Shown: in pieces, positions 1 through 10,700 of the stretch
Layout: every line of letters begins with the position of its first letter
Position numbering within the stretch: the stretch's first letter is position 1
Notes under the pieces: model-generated
Databases searched by the model: none
The model's input: only the letters and a program-made list of their open reading frames with translations
What the model was told of the DNA's origin: nothing
DNA from: Chryseobacterium aurantiacum
Lineage (GTDB): Bacteria > Bacteroidota > Bacteroidia > Flavobacteriales > Weeksellaceae
Assembly (NCBI RefSeq): GCF_003020585.1
Contig: NZ_PXUE01000004.1
Span: 310,001-374,000, forward strand
Direction: 5' to 3'
Length of the DNA stretch: 64,000 nt
Position numbers and translations under genes: made by a program

Positions 1-16
1 TTTTATTACAATAATA

Positions 17-1510
17 ATGTCTTGTTTATTATTAACATTATTACTTTTACCTCTAGTAGGTTCGGGATTAGTTTTTGCATGGAAGAGTAATTCCAGCAAA
101 TATTTGGCACTGGGAATTGCATTGGTACAAATGCTCCTTACGTTCTATATATTATCGGATTTTGATTTTACTCCGACGGTAGACAGCGTATTGCAGCATG
201 AGATCAATTATCCCTGGTCACAATTTATGAAGAGTTCTCTTCACTTCGGTATCGATGGGATGAGCATGCTTCTGTTATTACTGACTAATATTTTGGTGCC
301 TATCATCATTTTATCTTCTTTCAATGAAAGTGTAAACTACAGAAATACATTCTACGGTCTGATTCTGTTGATGCAATTTGGTCTTGTAGGAGTATTTACT
401 TCTTTAGACGGATTGTTGTTCTATATTTTCTGGGAAGTAACTTTGATTCCAATTTGGTTTATTGCCGGACTTTGGGGACAAGAAAATAAAAGGTTTGAAT
501 TCACTACGAAATTCTTCGTATATACATTCGTTGGATCTTTATTTATGTTAGCCGGATTGATCTATGTGTACAACCACTCTGCATCATTCGCTTTAACGGA
601 TCTATACAATGCACAACTGAACGAAACACAGCAGACAGTGGTATTCTGGTTTATCTTCTTTGCATTTGCAGTGAAGTTACCGGTATTCCCTTTCCATACC
701 TGGCAGCCTGATACCTATACCTACTCTCCTACTCAGGGATCGATGTTGTTATCCGGTATTATGCTTAAGATGGCAGTTTATGGTCTGATGCGCTATTTAT
801 TACCAATTACTCCACTTCCTATTGCCGGAATTTCAGGACAAATTGTAATCATCCTTGCTATCGTAGGAATTGTTCACGGTGCATTGATTGCCATTATCCA
901 GACAGACATGAAGAGAATCATTGCCTATTCATCTTTCTCTCACGTAGGATTGATGGTAGCAGGAATCTTTGCTTCAGCAGTAGTTACTTTAAGAGGAACT
1001 TTCAATGTTGAAGGTGCTGAGGGAGCTTTGGTACAAACGTTTGCTCACGGTATCAACGTAGTAGGATTATTCTACTGTTGTGATATTTTATACAAGAGAT
1101 TTAAATCAAGAGATATTAGACAAATGGGTGGTTTAGCTAAAGTAGCTCCTAAGTTTGCAGTATTGTTCTTGATTATTATATTAGGTTCAATGGGAGTTCC
1201 ATTAACAAATGGATTTATCGGGGAATTTATTTTGTTGAAATCAGTGTATGATTTTAACGGAACAGCAGCAGTAATTGCGGGTCTTACGGTAATTCTTTGT
1301 GCAGTGTACTTATTGAGATTCTACGGAAAAGCAATGTTTGGAGAAGGAAATGCAGAAGTTTTAAGTACAGCAAAAGATTTATCTGGTGTAGAATTTTCTG
1401 TATTGGCAAGTTTAGCGGTTTTTGTGATCTTACTTGGTATTTTCCCACAACCGGTAATCGACATGGTGAGTAGTTCAGTGAAGTTTATCTACATGGCGAT
1501 GGCTAACTAA
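17..1510 (+). CDS. nuoM: NADH-quinone oxidoreductase subunit M
   Basis: Membrane-arm proton-pumping subunit of respiratory complex I in the inner membrane. The 497-residue protein is almost wholly hydrophobic, matching the usual NuoM length and about 14 helices. Two family residues can be placed: a glutamate in FWEVTLIP (about residue 140) and a lysine in FAVKLPVFPFHTWQPD (about residue 220), both expected in the proton-transfer path of antiporter-like subunits. The next gene is nuoN in the same orientation, which is the normal nuo order, so the rest of the operon should lie left of the window. The start is an ATG close to the window edge; no usable ribosome-binding site is visible in the 16 bases before it. 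Confidence 0.96.
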   Translation: MSCLLLTLLLLPLVGSGLVFAWKSNSSKYLALGIALVQMLLTFYILSDFDFTPTVDSVLQHEINYPWSQFMKSSLHFGIDGMSMLLLLLTNILVPIIILSSFNESVNYRNTFYGLILLMQFGLVGVFTSLDGLLFYIFWEVTLIPIWFIAGLWGQENKRFEFTTKFFVYTFVGSLFMLAGLIYVYNHSASFALTDLYNAQLNETQQTVVFWFIFFAFAVKLPVFPFHTWQPDTYTYSPTQGSMLLSGIMLKMAVYGLMRYLLPITPLPIAGISGQIVIILAIVGIVHGALIAIIQTDMKRIIAYSSFSHVGLMVAGIFASAVVTLRGTFNVEGAEGALVQTFAHGINVVGLFYCCDILYKRFKSRDIRQMGGLAKVAPKFAVLFLIIILGSMGVPLTNGFIGEFILLKSVYDFNGTAAVIAGLTVILCAVYLLRFYGKAMFGEGNAEVLSTAKDLSGVEFSVLASLAVFVILLGIFPQPVIDMVSSSVKFIYMAMAN

Positions 1511-1669
1511 AAAATTAAAAGATTTAAAAATTAAAAAATTAAGAGATTAGAGAAGAGTAAAAGATAAAAGGCAAAGAAATTAAAGACAGGAAATTTAACC
1601 TGAGACTTTAAATCCTAAACTTTGAACCTTGTACTTTAAACTTCAAATCTCACATCTCAAATCTATATT
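1511..1669 (+). repeat. Heptanucleotide repeat array L1 between nuoM and nuoN
   Basis: The 159-base nuoM-nuoN gap is low complexity. From 1608 to 1663 it reads as eight successive 7-base units: TTAAATC, CTAAACT, TTGAACC, TTGTACT, TTAAACT, TCAAATC, TCACATC, TCAAATC. The preceding half (1511-1600), starting directly after the nuoM stop, is A/G-rich with looser 7-base units such as TAAAAGA and TAAAAGG, roughly complementary to the right half. The right array ends 6 bases before the nuoN ATG. Such a gap inside the nuo operon is unexpected. Confidence 0.75.
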
Positions 1670-3049
1670 ATGAGTGTTTTAATTATTGTTTTCCTAACGG
1701 CAGTTATTGCGTTATTTTCAGGAGTTTTTGAACAAGGAAAATTCGCAAGATACATTGGGATTTTGGGACTAATCATTGCATTGTATGTAAGCTTTATGCC
1801 TGAATGTTCGTTCTTCGATCAGTACAAGCATATGTATGAATACAGTGCCAATACGGCATTATTCACCAAAATATCAATTGTAACCACATTATTGTTATTC
1901 TTTCTGGGAGGTTTTGCATTCAGCAACCACAGAAGCCACCAGTCAGAATTATATGCATTGATGCTATTCGCATTAGTTGGAGGAATTGTTCTTTTCGGAT
2001 ACCAGAACTTGGTAACAATGTTCTTAGGTGTTGAGATCCTTTCTATCCCATTATATGTAATGGCAGGTGCCAACAAAACTGATTTAAGATCAAACGAAGC
2101 TTCAATCAAGTATTTCTTAATGGGTGCATTCGCGACTGGTTTCTTACTTTTCGGGATTGCATTTATCTACGGAAGTGCTGGAAGTTTTGATCTCTATAAA
2201 ATTCATGACTTTGGAGTGGCAAACGCTACCAATGTAATGTTTATTTTAGGTGTATTATTGATTCTTTGTGCATTAGCATTCAAAGTAGCATTAGCTCCTT
2301 TCCATATGTGGAGCCCTGATGTATACGCAGGTTCTCCATCATTAATCACAGCTTTCATGGCAAGTGTAGTAAAAATCTCAGGATTCTTTGCTTTATTCAG
2401 ATTAATGACAATCGGGTTTGCAGGAGTTACTCACGAATGGATTAATGTTTTAGGAGTATTCTTAATCATTACATTACTTTTAGCAAACGTTATGGGTCTT
2501 GCTCAAACGAATGCAAAAAGAATGTTGGCTTACTCTTCAGTTTCCCATGCAGGATACATCGGATTGGTATTCTTCGGAATGACTAGCCTTTCTACTTATA
2601 ACCTTGCCTTTTATTTATTTGCATATGCCCTATCTACAGTAGGAGTTTTCATGTGTCTAATCTGGGTAGAGAAATTAAAAAGAGAAACCTCTTTCGGTGC
2701 TTTCAAAGGATTAGCAAAAACAGAACCTCTATTGGCTACAGTAGCAACAATCTCTATGCTTTCAATGGCAGGAGTTCCGCTAACAGCTGGTTTCATGGGA
2801 AAATTTGCTTTATTCTCTCAGGCAATGAACGGAGCTGCATTCTTGGTATTGGTAGCAGTATTAGGATCTGCTCTATCTATCGCTTACTATTTAAGACTTA
2901 TCATTGCAATGTTTTTCTTTAAGGAATCTACATTCAAGTCTTCAGAAAAAGTAACAATTACTTATAATATTGTTGCAGTAGTTGTCATCGTAACGATTAT
3001 CGCATTGGGAGTTTTCCCTGATCTATTTGCAGGGATATTCGGATTATAA
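1670..3049 (+). CDS. nuoN: NADH-quinone oxidoreductase subunit N
   Basis: Second antiporter-like, proton-pumping membrane subunit of complex I. It has 459 residues with repeated hydrophobic segments. VEILSIPLYVMAG (glutamate about residue 122) and LAFKVALAPFHMWSPDVYAGSP (lysine about residue 205) are characteristic of NuoN and place it apart from NuoL and NuoM. It lies 159 bases after nuoM, separated by a heptanucleotide repeat array, and is followed by a strong hairpin terminator, so it is the last gene of the nuo operon. Function is confident from family knowledge; only the last two operon genes are visible. Confidence 0.96.
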   Translation: MSVLIIVFLTAVIALFSGVFEQGKFARYIGILGLIIALYVSFMPECSFFDQYKHMYEYSANTALFTKISIVTTLLLFFLGGFAFSNHRSHQSELYALMLFALVGGIVLFGYQNLVTMFLGVEILSIPLYVMAGANKTDLRSNEASIKYFLMGAFATGFLLFGIAFIYGSAGSFDLYKIHDFGVANATNVMFILGVLLILCALAFKVALAPFHMWSPDVYAGSPSLITAFMASVVKISGFFALFRLMTIGFAGVTHEWINVLGVFLIITLLLANVMGLAQTNAKRMLAYSSVSHAGYIGLVFFGMTSLSTYNLAFYLFAYALSTVGVFMCLIWVEKLKRETSFGAFKGLAKTEPLLATVATISMLSMAGVPLTAGFMGKFALFSQAMNGAAFLVLVAVLGSALSIAYYLRLIIAMFFFKESTFKSSEKVTITYNIVAVVVIVTIIALGVFPDLFAGIFGL

Positions 3050-3070
3050 AAAGTTATCCACACTATATTA

Positions 3071-3104
3071 AAAAACCTTTCAGTTCATCTGGAAGGTTTT
3101 TTTT
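3071..3104 (+). terminator. Rho-independent terminator after nuoN
   Basis: AAAACCTT (from 3072) pairs with AAGGTTTT (3093-3100) and is followed by a run of T, 22 bases after the nuoN stop. This closes the nuo operon. Confidence 0.85.
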
Positions 3105-3242
3105 GAAGTCTATATTAATAAAAAACAAAGCAATAAATAGAGAAAAAAGAGCAAACCCTAAATAATGATATATATACTTCAACCAAACATAAAAAACATG
3201 AAATAAAATGTCCTTACAATGCTAATTCTTCCGGTAAAAGAC

Positions 3243-3250
3243 TACATTTG
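3243..3250 (+). promoter_or_regulatory. Putative -7 box for the GAF-like gene
   Basis: TACATTTG fits the Bacteroidota consensus TAnnTTTG and sits about 43 bases before the proposed TTG start. A five-codon mini-ORF (ATG at 3253) falls inside the leader. No clear -33 element is visible. Confidence 0.4.
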
Positions 3251-3292
3251 AAAATGGTGTTTTTTTCATAACTTTACTCTAAATTTCAGCAG

Positions 3293-5611
3293 TTGGCCAA
3301 TCTTTACAAAAAAGACTCTCCCTTTCAGGTTTATATATCATTCAAAAAATATTTGGATGTGCTGGAGCATATCCGCTATAATGACCGTCTGGAATACAGG
3401 GTTAATTATGCTGAATCCTTAATTGACAGGACAAAGAATTTCACCGAGCTGAAAGATGGTTTTCAGGACATCACTCTTTTGGAAAAATATGAAGACCTCA
3501 TCCGGTTACTTCTTGCTGACCTCTTCCCTACCGGGCTTACCAACAATGAAATAAAAGCCGCAAGTATCCCTCTTTCTAATATCACCTTTAATTACACCGA
3601 AAGATTTAAAGGAATTCTTAAAGATGCAGGAAAAGACTTTGAGATAGAACTCCGAAACATTAATGACAATGAGTTTTATGTATTCTGCTGCTGTCTGATT
3701 CTTCAGACTTATTTCAAGAAAGATATTAAAAGTACGATCCCTTTCTATTATGACATCCCCAATAAACAGGGGATCATGAAGCATTATAAGATTACTGTAA
3801 ATTCAGATTTCACTGAAATTTATCCTACAGAACTAGCAAAAATTCCTTCTGATGATATTCTGGATATGCTTTTGGAAAATCTTGATGATTTTAAACTGTG
3901 GAAAAAGTATTTTCCATCACAATCATGGATACTAAAAGGGTTCACCATTATTTCACTGGTAGATTGTACTTCTGAAGTGGCATTGTCTGATCTGAAATCA
4001 AGCATGATTGAAATTGATCCTGAAGACTTAAACCCCAATGAAAATCTGACCGAAATTTTTAAATCTTATTTTGATGTAGCAGACCTCAACTTCGGGCTGA
4101 TGACTTTCAATAAGAAAGAACAAAAACTGGATAAACTTCCTATTTATGAAAGTTTACTAACCAATCATATTCTTGATTTCTGGATCAACACTTTTGACGA
4201 AGAAACCAGAATAAATACATTCAATAATATCAGTCATAATTCTAAGCCTATTGTTGTTTCCAATGTGAACAACCTGGATGAAAATATAAGGCAGCTTCCT
4301 TCCTTCAATATTTTAAAGGATAATAATGTCAACAGTTTCATGGTCATTCCTATTATGAAAGATAATGATCTACTTGCAATTATGGAATTTACGTCTTCTA
4401 TTGCCGGTAGTTTTAATGGGTTAAAGCTCAAAAAAATGGAGTTTTTTTCAGACATGATTCTCTTCTCTCTGAGTAGGTTCTATTTTGAAAAAAATTACCA
4501 GATAGAAGCCATTATCCAGCGTGAGTACACCTCCATCCACGATAGCGTGGTATGGAAGTTCAGGAATGAAGCTGAAAAGTATTTTACGGCATCACTTGGA
4601 AAAAAAATATATACGTTAAAGCAAATATCATTTAAAAATCTCACTCCTTTATTTGGTGTCTCTGATATTCGTTCTTCTTCTGAAAAACGTTTTAACTTAA
4701 TGCTTCAGGATCTCAACCAACAGATTGAGTGGTTAGTTGATATTTTAGCCCTAACCAATTCTGATTCAGAGAAATTCACATTAGCTCTTGATGTTTTCGA
4801 GAATGAACTGAATAATGAGATCAAAGCGGATACGGAACAACGTTTTCAAAGATTATTGAGAGAAGAAATTCATCCTTTTTTACAAGCCAAGCTGGAAGTA
4901 AGATCATCCCGTGAAGTAAAGACAAAGATCAAGGATTATTTTTTACAGGTACGTCCCCAAACGGATCTATTCTATAATCACAGAAAAAAACTGGACGATT
5001 CTATTACGCTTCTCAATAGAAAACTGGCAGATATGCTGGATGAAAACCAAATCAAAGCCCAGCAGATTTTCCCCCATTACTATGAAAGATTCAAGTCTGA
5101 TGGTGTAGAGCATAATCTGTACATTGGTCATAATATTGCCCCGGAACTGCAATATACTTCAAAAGTGGTACATAAATTAAGGTACTGGCAGCTGAAGACT
5201 ATCTGCAAAATGGAACTAGAGTTCCAGACTTTTAAACAGGATCTCCCTATTTCATTGGATATAGCTTCTTTGATTTTCGTTTATAATGAGAAAATAGACA
5301 TCCGTTTCAGAATGGATGAAAAACGATTTGATGTAGACGGAGCCTACAATTCTTATTATGAAATTATAAAAAAACGTCTGGACAAAGCCCATGTAAAGGA
5401 CTCTTCAGAAAGAATCACTGCTCCCGGAAAAATCACCATCGTCTACTTTGGAATGGAAAATCAGAAAGAATATCTGGACTACATTTCGAGACTTCAAAAG
5501 AAAAATATTCTACAGCATAATGTAGAGTTTCTAAAGGTGGAAGATCTTCAGGGGATTACAGGATTGCTGGCGTTGAGAGTTTCAATCTGCCAGGATCAAT
5601 CTATAAAATAG
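3293..5611 (+). CDS. GAF-domain-like cytoplasmic protein
   Basis: A 772-residue soluble protein without signal peptide or membrane segments. Residues about 245-410 resemble a GAF-type sensor fold, including a hydrophobic strand at VNSFMVIPIMKDNDLLAIMEF. The C-terminal half (about 410-770) is charged and helical with no motif I recognise. The start chosen is TTG, giving MANLYKKDSPFQ; no in-frame ATG precedes it, and a TAnnTTTG box lies 43 bases upstream. I know similar GAF-annotated proteins in Chryseobacterium but not their role. It is monocistronic, and its last 16 bases overlap the 3' end of the convergent bestrophin gene. Confidence 0.75.
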   Translation: MANLYKKDSPFQVYISFKKYLDVLEHIRYNDRLEYRVNYAESLIDRTKNFTELKDGFQDITLLEKYEDLIRLLLADLFPTGLTNNEIKAASIPLSNITFNYTERFKGILKDAGKDFEIELRNINDNEFYVFCCCLILQTYFKKDIKSTIPFYYDIPNKQGIMKHYKITVNSDFTEIYPTELAKIPSDDILDMLLENLDDFKLWKKYFPSQSWILKGFTIISLVDCTSEVALSDLKSSMIEIDPEDLNPNENLTEIFKSYFDVADLNFGLMTFNKKEQKLDKLPIYESLLTNHILDFWINTFDEETRINTFNNISHNSKPIVVSNVNNLDENIRQLPSFNILKDNNVNSFMVIPIMKDNDLLAIMEFTSSIAGSFNGLKLKKMEFFSDMILFSLSRFYFEKNYQIEAIIQREYTSIHDSVVWKFRNEAEKYFTASLGKKIYTLKQISFKNLTPLFGVSDIRSSSEKRFNLMLQDLNQQIEWLVDILALTNSDSEKFTLALDVFENELNNEIKADTEQRFQRLLREEIHPFLQAKLEVRSSREVKTKIKDYFLQVRPQTDLFYNHRKKLDDSITLLNRKLADMLDENQIKAQQIFPHYYERFKSDGVEHNLYIGHNIAPELQYTSKVVHKLRYWQLKTICKMELEFQTFKQDLPISLDIASLIFVYNEKIDIRFRMDEKRFDVDGAYNSYYEIIKKRLDKAHVKDSSERITAPGKITIVYFGMENQKEYLDYISRLQKKNILQHNVEFLKVEDLQGITGLLALRVSICQDQSIK

Positions 5612-6519
5612 GAATTTGTTTTTTTCAACTCTCCTTGTGGGATTTCAGCCTGTTCAAAAATAGAGAATTCTATGGTACGGCAAATACTATTCAAAGCAAG
5701 ATCATTTTCCTCTTCCCCAAAAGGTTCCCCTATTTCCTGAATAATAGCATCCAGTGCAATAAAGGTATAGCTTATCAGTAAAACAATTAAGGGCATCATC
5801 CAGCCCAAAGAATCTACCAGCCCGAAAGGAAGCCAAAAACAGTATAAATAAACTGTGCGGTGCAGCAAAATACTATAAGCAAATGGAAGCGGTGTATTAT
5901 AAATCCTCTCACATCCTCCCGAAATATTAGAAAACTGGTTAAGTTGATGATCCATAGAGGTCATTACGATGGTATCTATATTTCCTTTTTTATTTTGCTC
6001 ATTCAGCCAATCGGCAATAAATCCCAGGATAATGCTTGGAATAAACTTTTTATCTTTCAACTGCACTACCTGCTCCGGAGATAATAGTCTTGATAAATGT
6101 TCTGTTCCTGATTTATCTCTCAACTGATAATTCAGAGACCAGCAAAAAGCAGAAATCATCTTAATAATCTTCTCTTTTTCTTCTTTAGCCTCCGGTGACG
6201 AATCATTTACCAGAGATAGAATCTGTCTTGTAAGTGATCTTGTTTCAATGACAAGAAGACCCCAAAGTTTTCTGCCCTCCCAAAAACGGTCATAGCTCGC
6301 GGAATTGCAAAATCCCATGAAAATGGCCAGTGCCAGCCCAATCAATGTAAAGATGGTAGGGTTAAGGTGTACTTTATAATCAAAGATTTTTCCTTTGAAA
6401 TAATAGATTGCCAGAGAAAACAGACTAATCGTAATAAGCTGAACTACAATTTTCTTTAATACGGAACCCCTCCATATAAATAACATTTTCAGCCAATTTG
6501 TACGCTGTCTGACAATCAT
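5596..6519 (-). CDS. Bestrophin-family anion channel
   Basis: A 307-residue inner-membrane protein of the bestrophin/UPF0187 family (YneE-like), which forms pentameric anion channels. Hydrophobic segments lie at about residues 22-39 and 50-70, with two more near 205-250. The stretch GFCNSASYDRFWEGRKLWG is a strong family signature. Length matches bacterial members (about 290-310). It follows the HD/Pycsar-effector-like gene by only 16 bases in the same orientation, so the two are probably co-transcribed. The 3' end overlaps the convergent GAF-like gene by 16 bases. The specific ion and any gating link to the upstream gene are unknown. Confidence 0.88.
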   Translation of the reverse strand: MIVRQRTNWLKMLFIWRGSVLKKIVVQLITISLFSLAIYYFKGKIFDYKVHLNPTIFTLIGLALAIFMGFCNSASYDRFWEGRKLWGLLVIETRSLTRQILSLVNDSSPEAKEEKEKIIKMISAFCWSLNYQLRDKSGTEHLSRLLSPEQVVQLKDKKFIPSIILGFIADWLNEQNKKGNIDTIVMTSMDHQLNQFSNISGGCERIYNTPLPFAYSILLHRTVYLYCFWLPFGLVDSLGWMMPLIVLLISYTFIALDAIIQEIGEPFGEEENDLALNSICRTIEFSIFEQAEIPQGELKKTNSYFID

Positions 6520-6535
6520 CGTGTTTTATTTTTTA

Positions 6536-7699
6536 TTAAAGACTAAGGAAAGCAAATCCAAATGATAACACCGAAATAATAATTCCGGCCATAAATATTT
6601 TATACGTAATGGATAAAAGCTTATACTTTCTGTCAAGAACCTTTCCAAGATAATACAAGTCTTTCACCATAGAGTCATAAATATAATCTCTATCCTTAAT
6701 CAAATCCCTCATTGCATTATGATAGTCATCAAAAAGCATTTGTTGAAAGTTTCCAAAGAACAGCAGGTTCACTTTTCTGTTGGTAACATCCTGGTTAGTA
6801 AATGTTGTCTTCGTTACATTTGGTTTTGTAGACAGGATAGCAAATATTATGGTAAGGACGCTGGATAATAATAGTATAAAGCTCGGAAGAATAAGGTGTG
6901 AATTTTTCGGAGCATCCAATTTAGGAACCAGTACGGAAAGACAAACCGAAATAATAATTGCATTTACCGATAAAAGAATATTCGCTTTACTGTCTGCAAT
7001 ATCGCTCAGCCTCGTATGGTTGTTAAGGGTCACGCGGAATAAAGTATCTACACTTCTATCTGATTTCTCTTTTTCTTTCTTTCCCTCAGAATTATCTTTT
7101 TTCTCCTCCTCTTTTACAAGTTTCTTTTCAATTTTTTTGATATTTTTCTTTTTTAAAGGTTCCCAGTTTTCCTTGGCATAATCTGTATAAAAGGTATGCT
7201 TATTTTTCAGCATATCAAGGTTTCCGGCATTCCATTCATCATTGGAAAAGCATCTTACATTGGTAAGCTCCCATTCTTTTCTTAAAGCATCAGAAATATC
7301 ATTGTAATCATGCCCTGCAAAATGACTGAAGTCAGCATCCTTTACAATTTTCTCTAATAATCCCTGAGGTTCATAATTAATCTTGGTAGCTAAGATTAGT
7401 TTTTCTACATCGGCAATATAACTTTCAGGAAAATTCTCCTGATTTAGAAAGTTTTTCATGATCTCGACGCTTCTTTCCTCATGATTCATGGCACATTCTA
7501 TATAGCCGGTATCATGAAACCAGAGAGCCACGAGTACCTTTTCCTGATCCACTTCAGAAACAGGAGTATTTTTCATGATTTCCTCTGCCTTATTAACGGT
7601 ATAGGCAGTATGGATAAAATTATGATAAAAATATACCGAAGATAACTTATCTTTGAATAAGATTTCAACATAATTTTTAGCTTTGTGTAGAATGCTCAT
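6536..7699 (-). CDS. HD-domain protein with Pycsar-effector-type membrane domain
   Basis: A 387-residue fusion. The N-terminal part (1-180) is an HD phosphohydrolase: metal-ligand candidates are YHNFIH (H26, H30), FHDTGY (H62-D63), NHEE (H73) and DADF (D121). A highly charged linker rich in K and E follows (182-214). The C-terminal part (215-387) resembles the PycTM/DUF5706 effector domain of Pycsar systems, with RLSDIADSKANILLSVNA leading into helix 1 (241-259), then helices at 270-290 and 363-386. HD domains typically hydrolyse nucleotides or cyclic nucleotides; here the substrate is unknown. First gene of an operon with a bestrophin channel; start is 26 bases from the divergent phosphoesterase gene. 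No cyclase is nearby. Confidence 0.85.
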   Translation of the reverse strand: MSILHKAKNYVEILFKDKLSSVYFYHNFIHTAYTVNKAEEIMKNTPVSEVDQEKVLVALWFHDTGYIECAMNHEERSVEIMKNFLNQENFPESYIADVEKLILATKINYEPQGLLEKIVKDADFSHFAGHDYNDISDALRKEWELTNVRCFSNDEWNAGNLDMLKNKHTFYTDYAKENWEPLKKKNIKKIEKKLVKEEEKKDNSEGKKEKEKSDRSVDTLFRVTLNNHTRLSDIADSKANILLSVNAIIISVCLSVLVPKLDAPKNSHLILPSFILLLSSVLTIIFAILSTKPNVTKTTFTNQDVTNRKVNLLFFGNFQQMLFDDYHNAMRDLIKDRDYIYDSMVKDLYYLGKVLDRKYKLLSITYKIFMAGIIISVLSFGFAFLSL

Positions 7700-7725
7700 T
7701 CCTGAATTTTTGTTAATGTAAATTT

Positions 7726-10700
7726 ATGAATTTATCCTTTAAAACTCATCTAAAAAATACTTCTATTGTTTTACGAACAGTAATGTCCGCCGGAGTGTTA
7801 TATTCCTGCGCAACTTATAACGTACAAAAAGGCAAAAACTTATTTGAAGTAAAAGATTCCGAGATAAAATCTGAAAATGACTTTAAGGTTTTCCTCATCG
7901 GAGATGCCGGAAATGCAGATGAACCTCAGGCCCAAAAAACCTTGAACTTCCTTAAAGGTAAACTAGATTCGGCAAACAGCAACTCTATGCTGATCTTTCT
8001 GGGTGATAATATCTACCCTAACGGAATGCCTAAGGAAACGGATAAAGATTATGATATAGCCAAACAAAAACTGGAAAATCAGCTTGCCATCACTAAAAAT
8101 TTTAAGGGAAAAACATTAGTAATCCCCGGAAATCATGATTGGTATAACGGTTTAGACGGCTTAAAAGCTCAGGAAGCATTTGTAAAACAATACTTTGATG
8201 ATAAAAAGCCGTTTCTTCCTAAAAATGGCTGCCCGATTGATGATATTAATATATCCAATGATATTAAATTGATAGCAATTGATACAGAATGGGTTATTGC
8301 CAATTGGGATAATTATCCTGGAATCAATAAAAACTGCAATATCAAGACCCGTGAAGATTTCTTTACAGAATTTAAGGATCTGATCATTAAAAATCAGGGT
8401 AAAAGAATTATTGTAGCGCTGCATCACCCTGTCATAAGCAGTGGAACTCATGCAGGCTTTAATTCTGCTAAGTCCCATTTGTTTCCTTTTAAAAGTAAAG
8501 TTCCTGTACCTGTTATAACCAGTGTTATCAATGTACTCCGAAGTTCTTCCGGAATAAGTCCTGCAGACCTCAACAACCAGCATTATGCAGACCTTGCTAA
8601 CCGATTAAAAAGTCTTGTACAGGATAAGGAAAATATTATTTTCGTTTCGGGACATGATCACAATTTACAATATCATGAAGATGGTAACATCAGACAGATC
8701 ATAAGTGGTGCAGGTTCTAAGGTAGATCCGTCTACCATTACGGAACATACTGATTTTTCTTATGGAGGTAATGGTTTTGCTGTTTTAAATATCAGAAAAG
8801 ACCAAAGTACAGACGTCGAATATTTCTCTACCCAAAATGATCAGTTAAAAAAATTAACCCAAATCTCTGTAGTTTCTAAGCCGGATGTATTTGTGAATAA
8901 TTTTCCCAATACATTTCCATCTACTTTCTCTTCCAGCATTTACCCTGTACAGCTTACCCAAAAGGGGAAGTTTTACCGATGGTTGTGGGGAGAACATTAC
9001 AGAAAGTATTATGGAATTCCGATTGAGGCCCCAACGGCCAATCTTTCTGAACTCAATGGTGGTTTTATTCCATTTAGGGAAGGTGGAGGAAATCAGTCTA
9101 ATAGTTTAAGATTAAAAGCTAAGGATGGACAGGAATTTGTAATGCGGGGTGTGAAAAAAAGTGCTGTTCGCTTTCTCAATAATATGGCTTTTACAAAGAG
9201 TACTTTTGGTGAAGAGCTTACAGATACTTTTCCGGAGAAATTCTTATTGGACTTCTATACCACAAATCATCCATTCACTCCATTTTCTGTAGGAAATATG
9301 GCTGAGAAGCTTAATATTTTACACAGTAATCCAAAATTATATTATATTCCTAAACAACAGGGTTTAGATAAATACAACCTCAACTACGGTGATGAAATGT
9401 ATATGATTGAAGAACGTTTTTCTTCGGATCCAAAAACATTGACTTATCTTAATAATGCAAAGGATATACTTTCTACAGACGATGTATTAAAAAACCTCAG
9501 CAAAAGCTCTAAATATTCTGTGGACAGAGAATCTTATATCAGAGCTAGACTTTTTGATATGCTTATTGGGGACTGGGACAGGCATTCTGATCAATGGAAA
9601 TGGGCAGAATATGAAGATGGAGATAAAATCATTTATAAACCTATTCCAAAAGACAGAGATCAGGCTTTCAGTAAATATGACGGAGCAGCATTCAAACTTA
9701 TCATGAATGTTCCGGCAATCCGCCATATGAAAACATTTACAGAAGATATCAGTAGTGTAAAATGGGTAAATATGGAGCCTTATCCAATGGATCTTGTCTT
9801 TTTAAAAGGGTCAACACAGGAAGAGTGGGAAACGCAGGCAAAATACATACAGGAACATTTAACGGATGCAGATATTGATGATGCCTTCCACAATCTCCCC
9901 AAGGAAGTACAGGATGATACCATTGCTGACATTGAAAGAAAACTAAAGATACGAAAGACTAAACTACAGGGCTACGCATCTGAATATTACAATATATTGC
10001 AGGAAAAAGTTTCTTTAGCAGGAACTGTAAATCCTGACAAGTTTGTTATTACCAAAAACGGACACTCCGTACAGGTACAACAATATGAACTAGGCAAAAA
10101 CAAGGATAAAAATAAACTGGTTTTTGAAAAGACCTATCATGATTCAAAAACAAAGGAGCTGTGGATTTATGGTTTGGAAGATGATGATATCTATGAAGTA
10201 GTGGGAACCGGACGACCTAGAATGACTATCAGGCTGATTGGCGGCTACAATCATGATGTATACAAGGTAGAAGATGGAAGAAAGGTAAAAATCTATGATT
10301 TCCTATCTCAAAAGAATACCTATAAATCTGGTAATGCAACGAAAAATATTTCTAACGATTACGAAATAAACACCTATAATTATAAACACCCTAAGTACAA
10401 TTCTGTAGCAGGCTATCCCAATGCGGATTATAACCCGGATGATGGAGTGATCATAGGCATGCTGGCCAACTATACCGTAAATAATTTTCTTCGTGATCCT
10501 TTTACCCAAAAGCATAGTTTAAAAGCTAATTTTTATACTGCCACGGCGGGATTCAGTCTTACTTATAAAGGAGTTTTCAAGAAAGCTATTTCCGGATGGG
10601 ATTTCAATCTGGATGCATCTTATACTACTCCAAGGTTTTCCCAGAATTTCTTTGGTCTTTCCAATGAAAGTCCCTATGATAAGGAAGAAACGGAAAGAGA

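Noticed and set aside
1511..1669. CRISPR array
   Set aside because: The repeat is 7 bases with no spacers of constant length; no Cas genes are in the window.
5596..7699. Complete Pycsar defence system
   Set aside because: Only a PycTM-like domain is present. No pyrimidine cyclase lies within the neighbouring genes and the region has no phage-defence island character, so I report a fusion protein, not a system.
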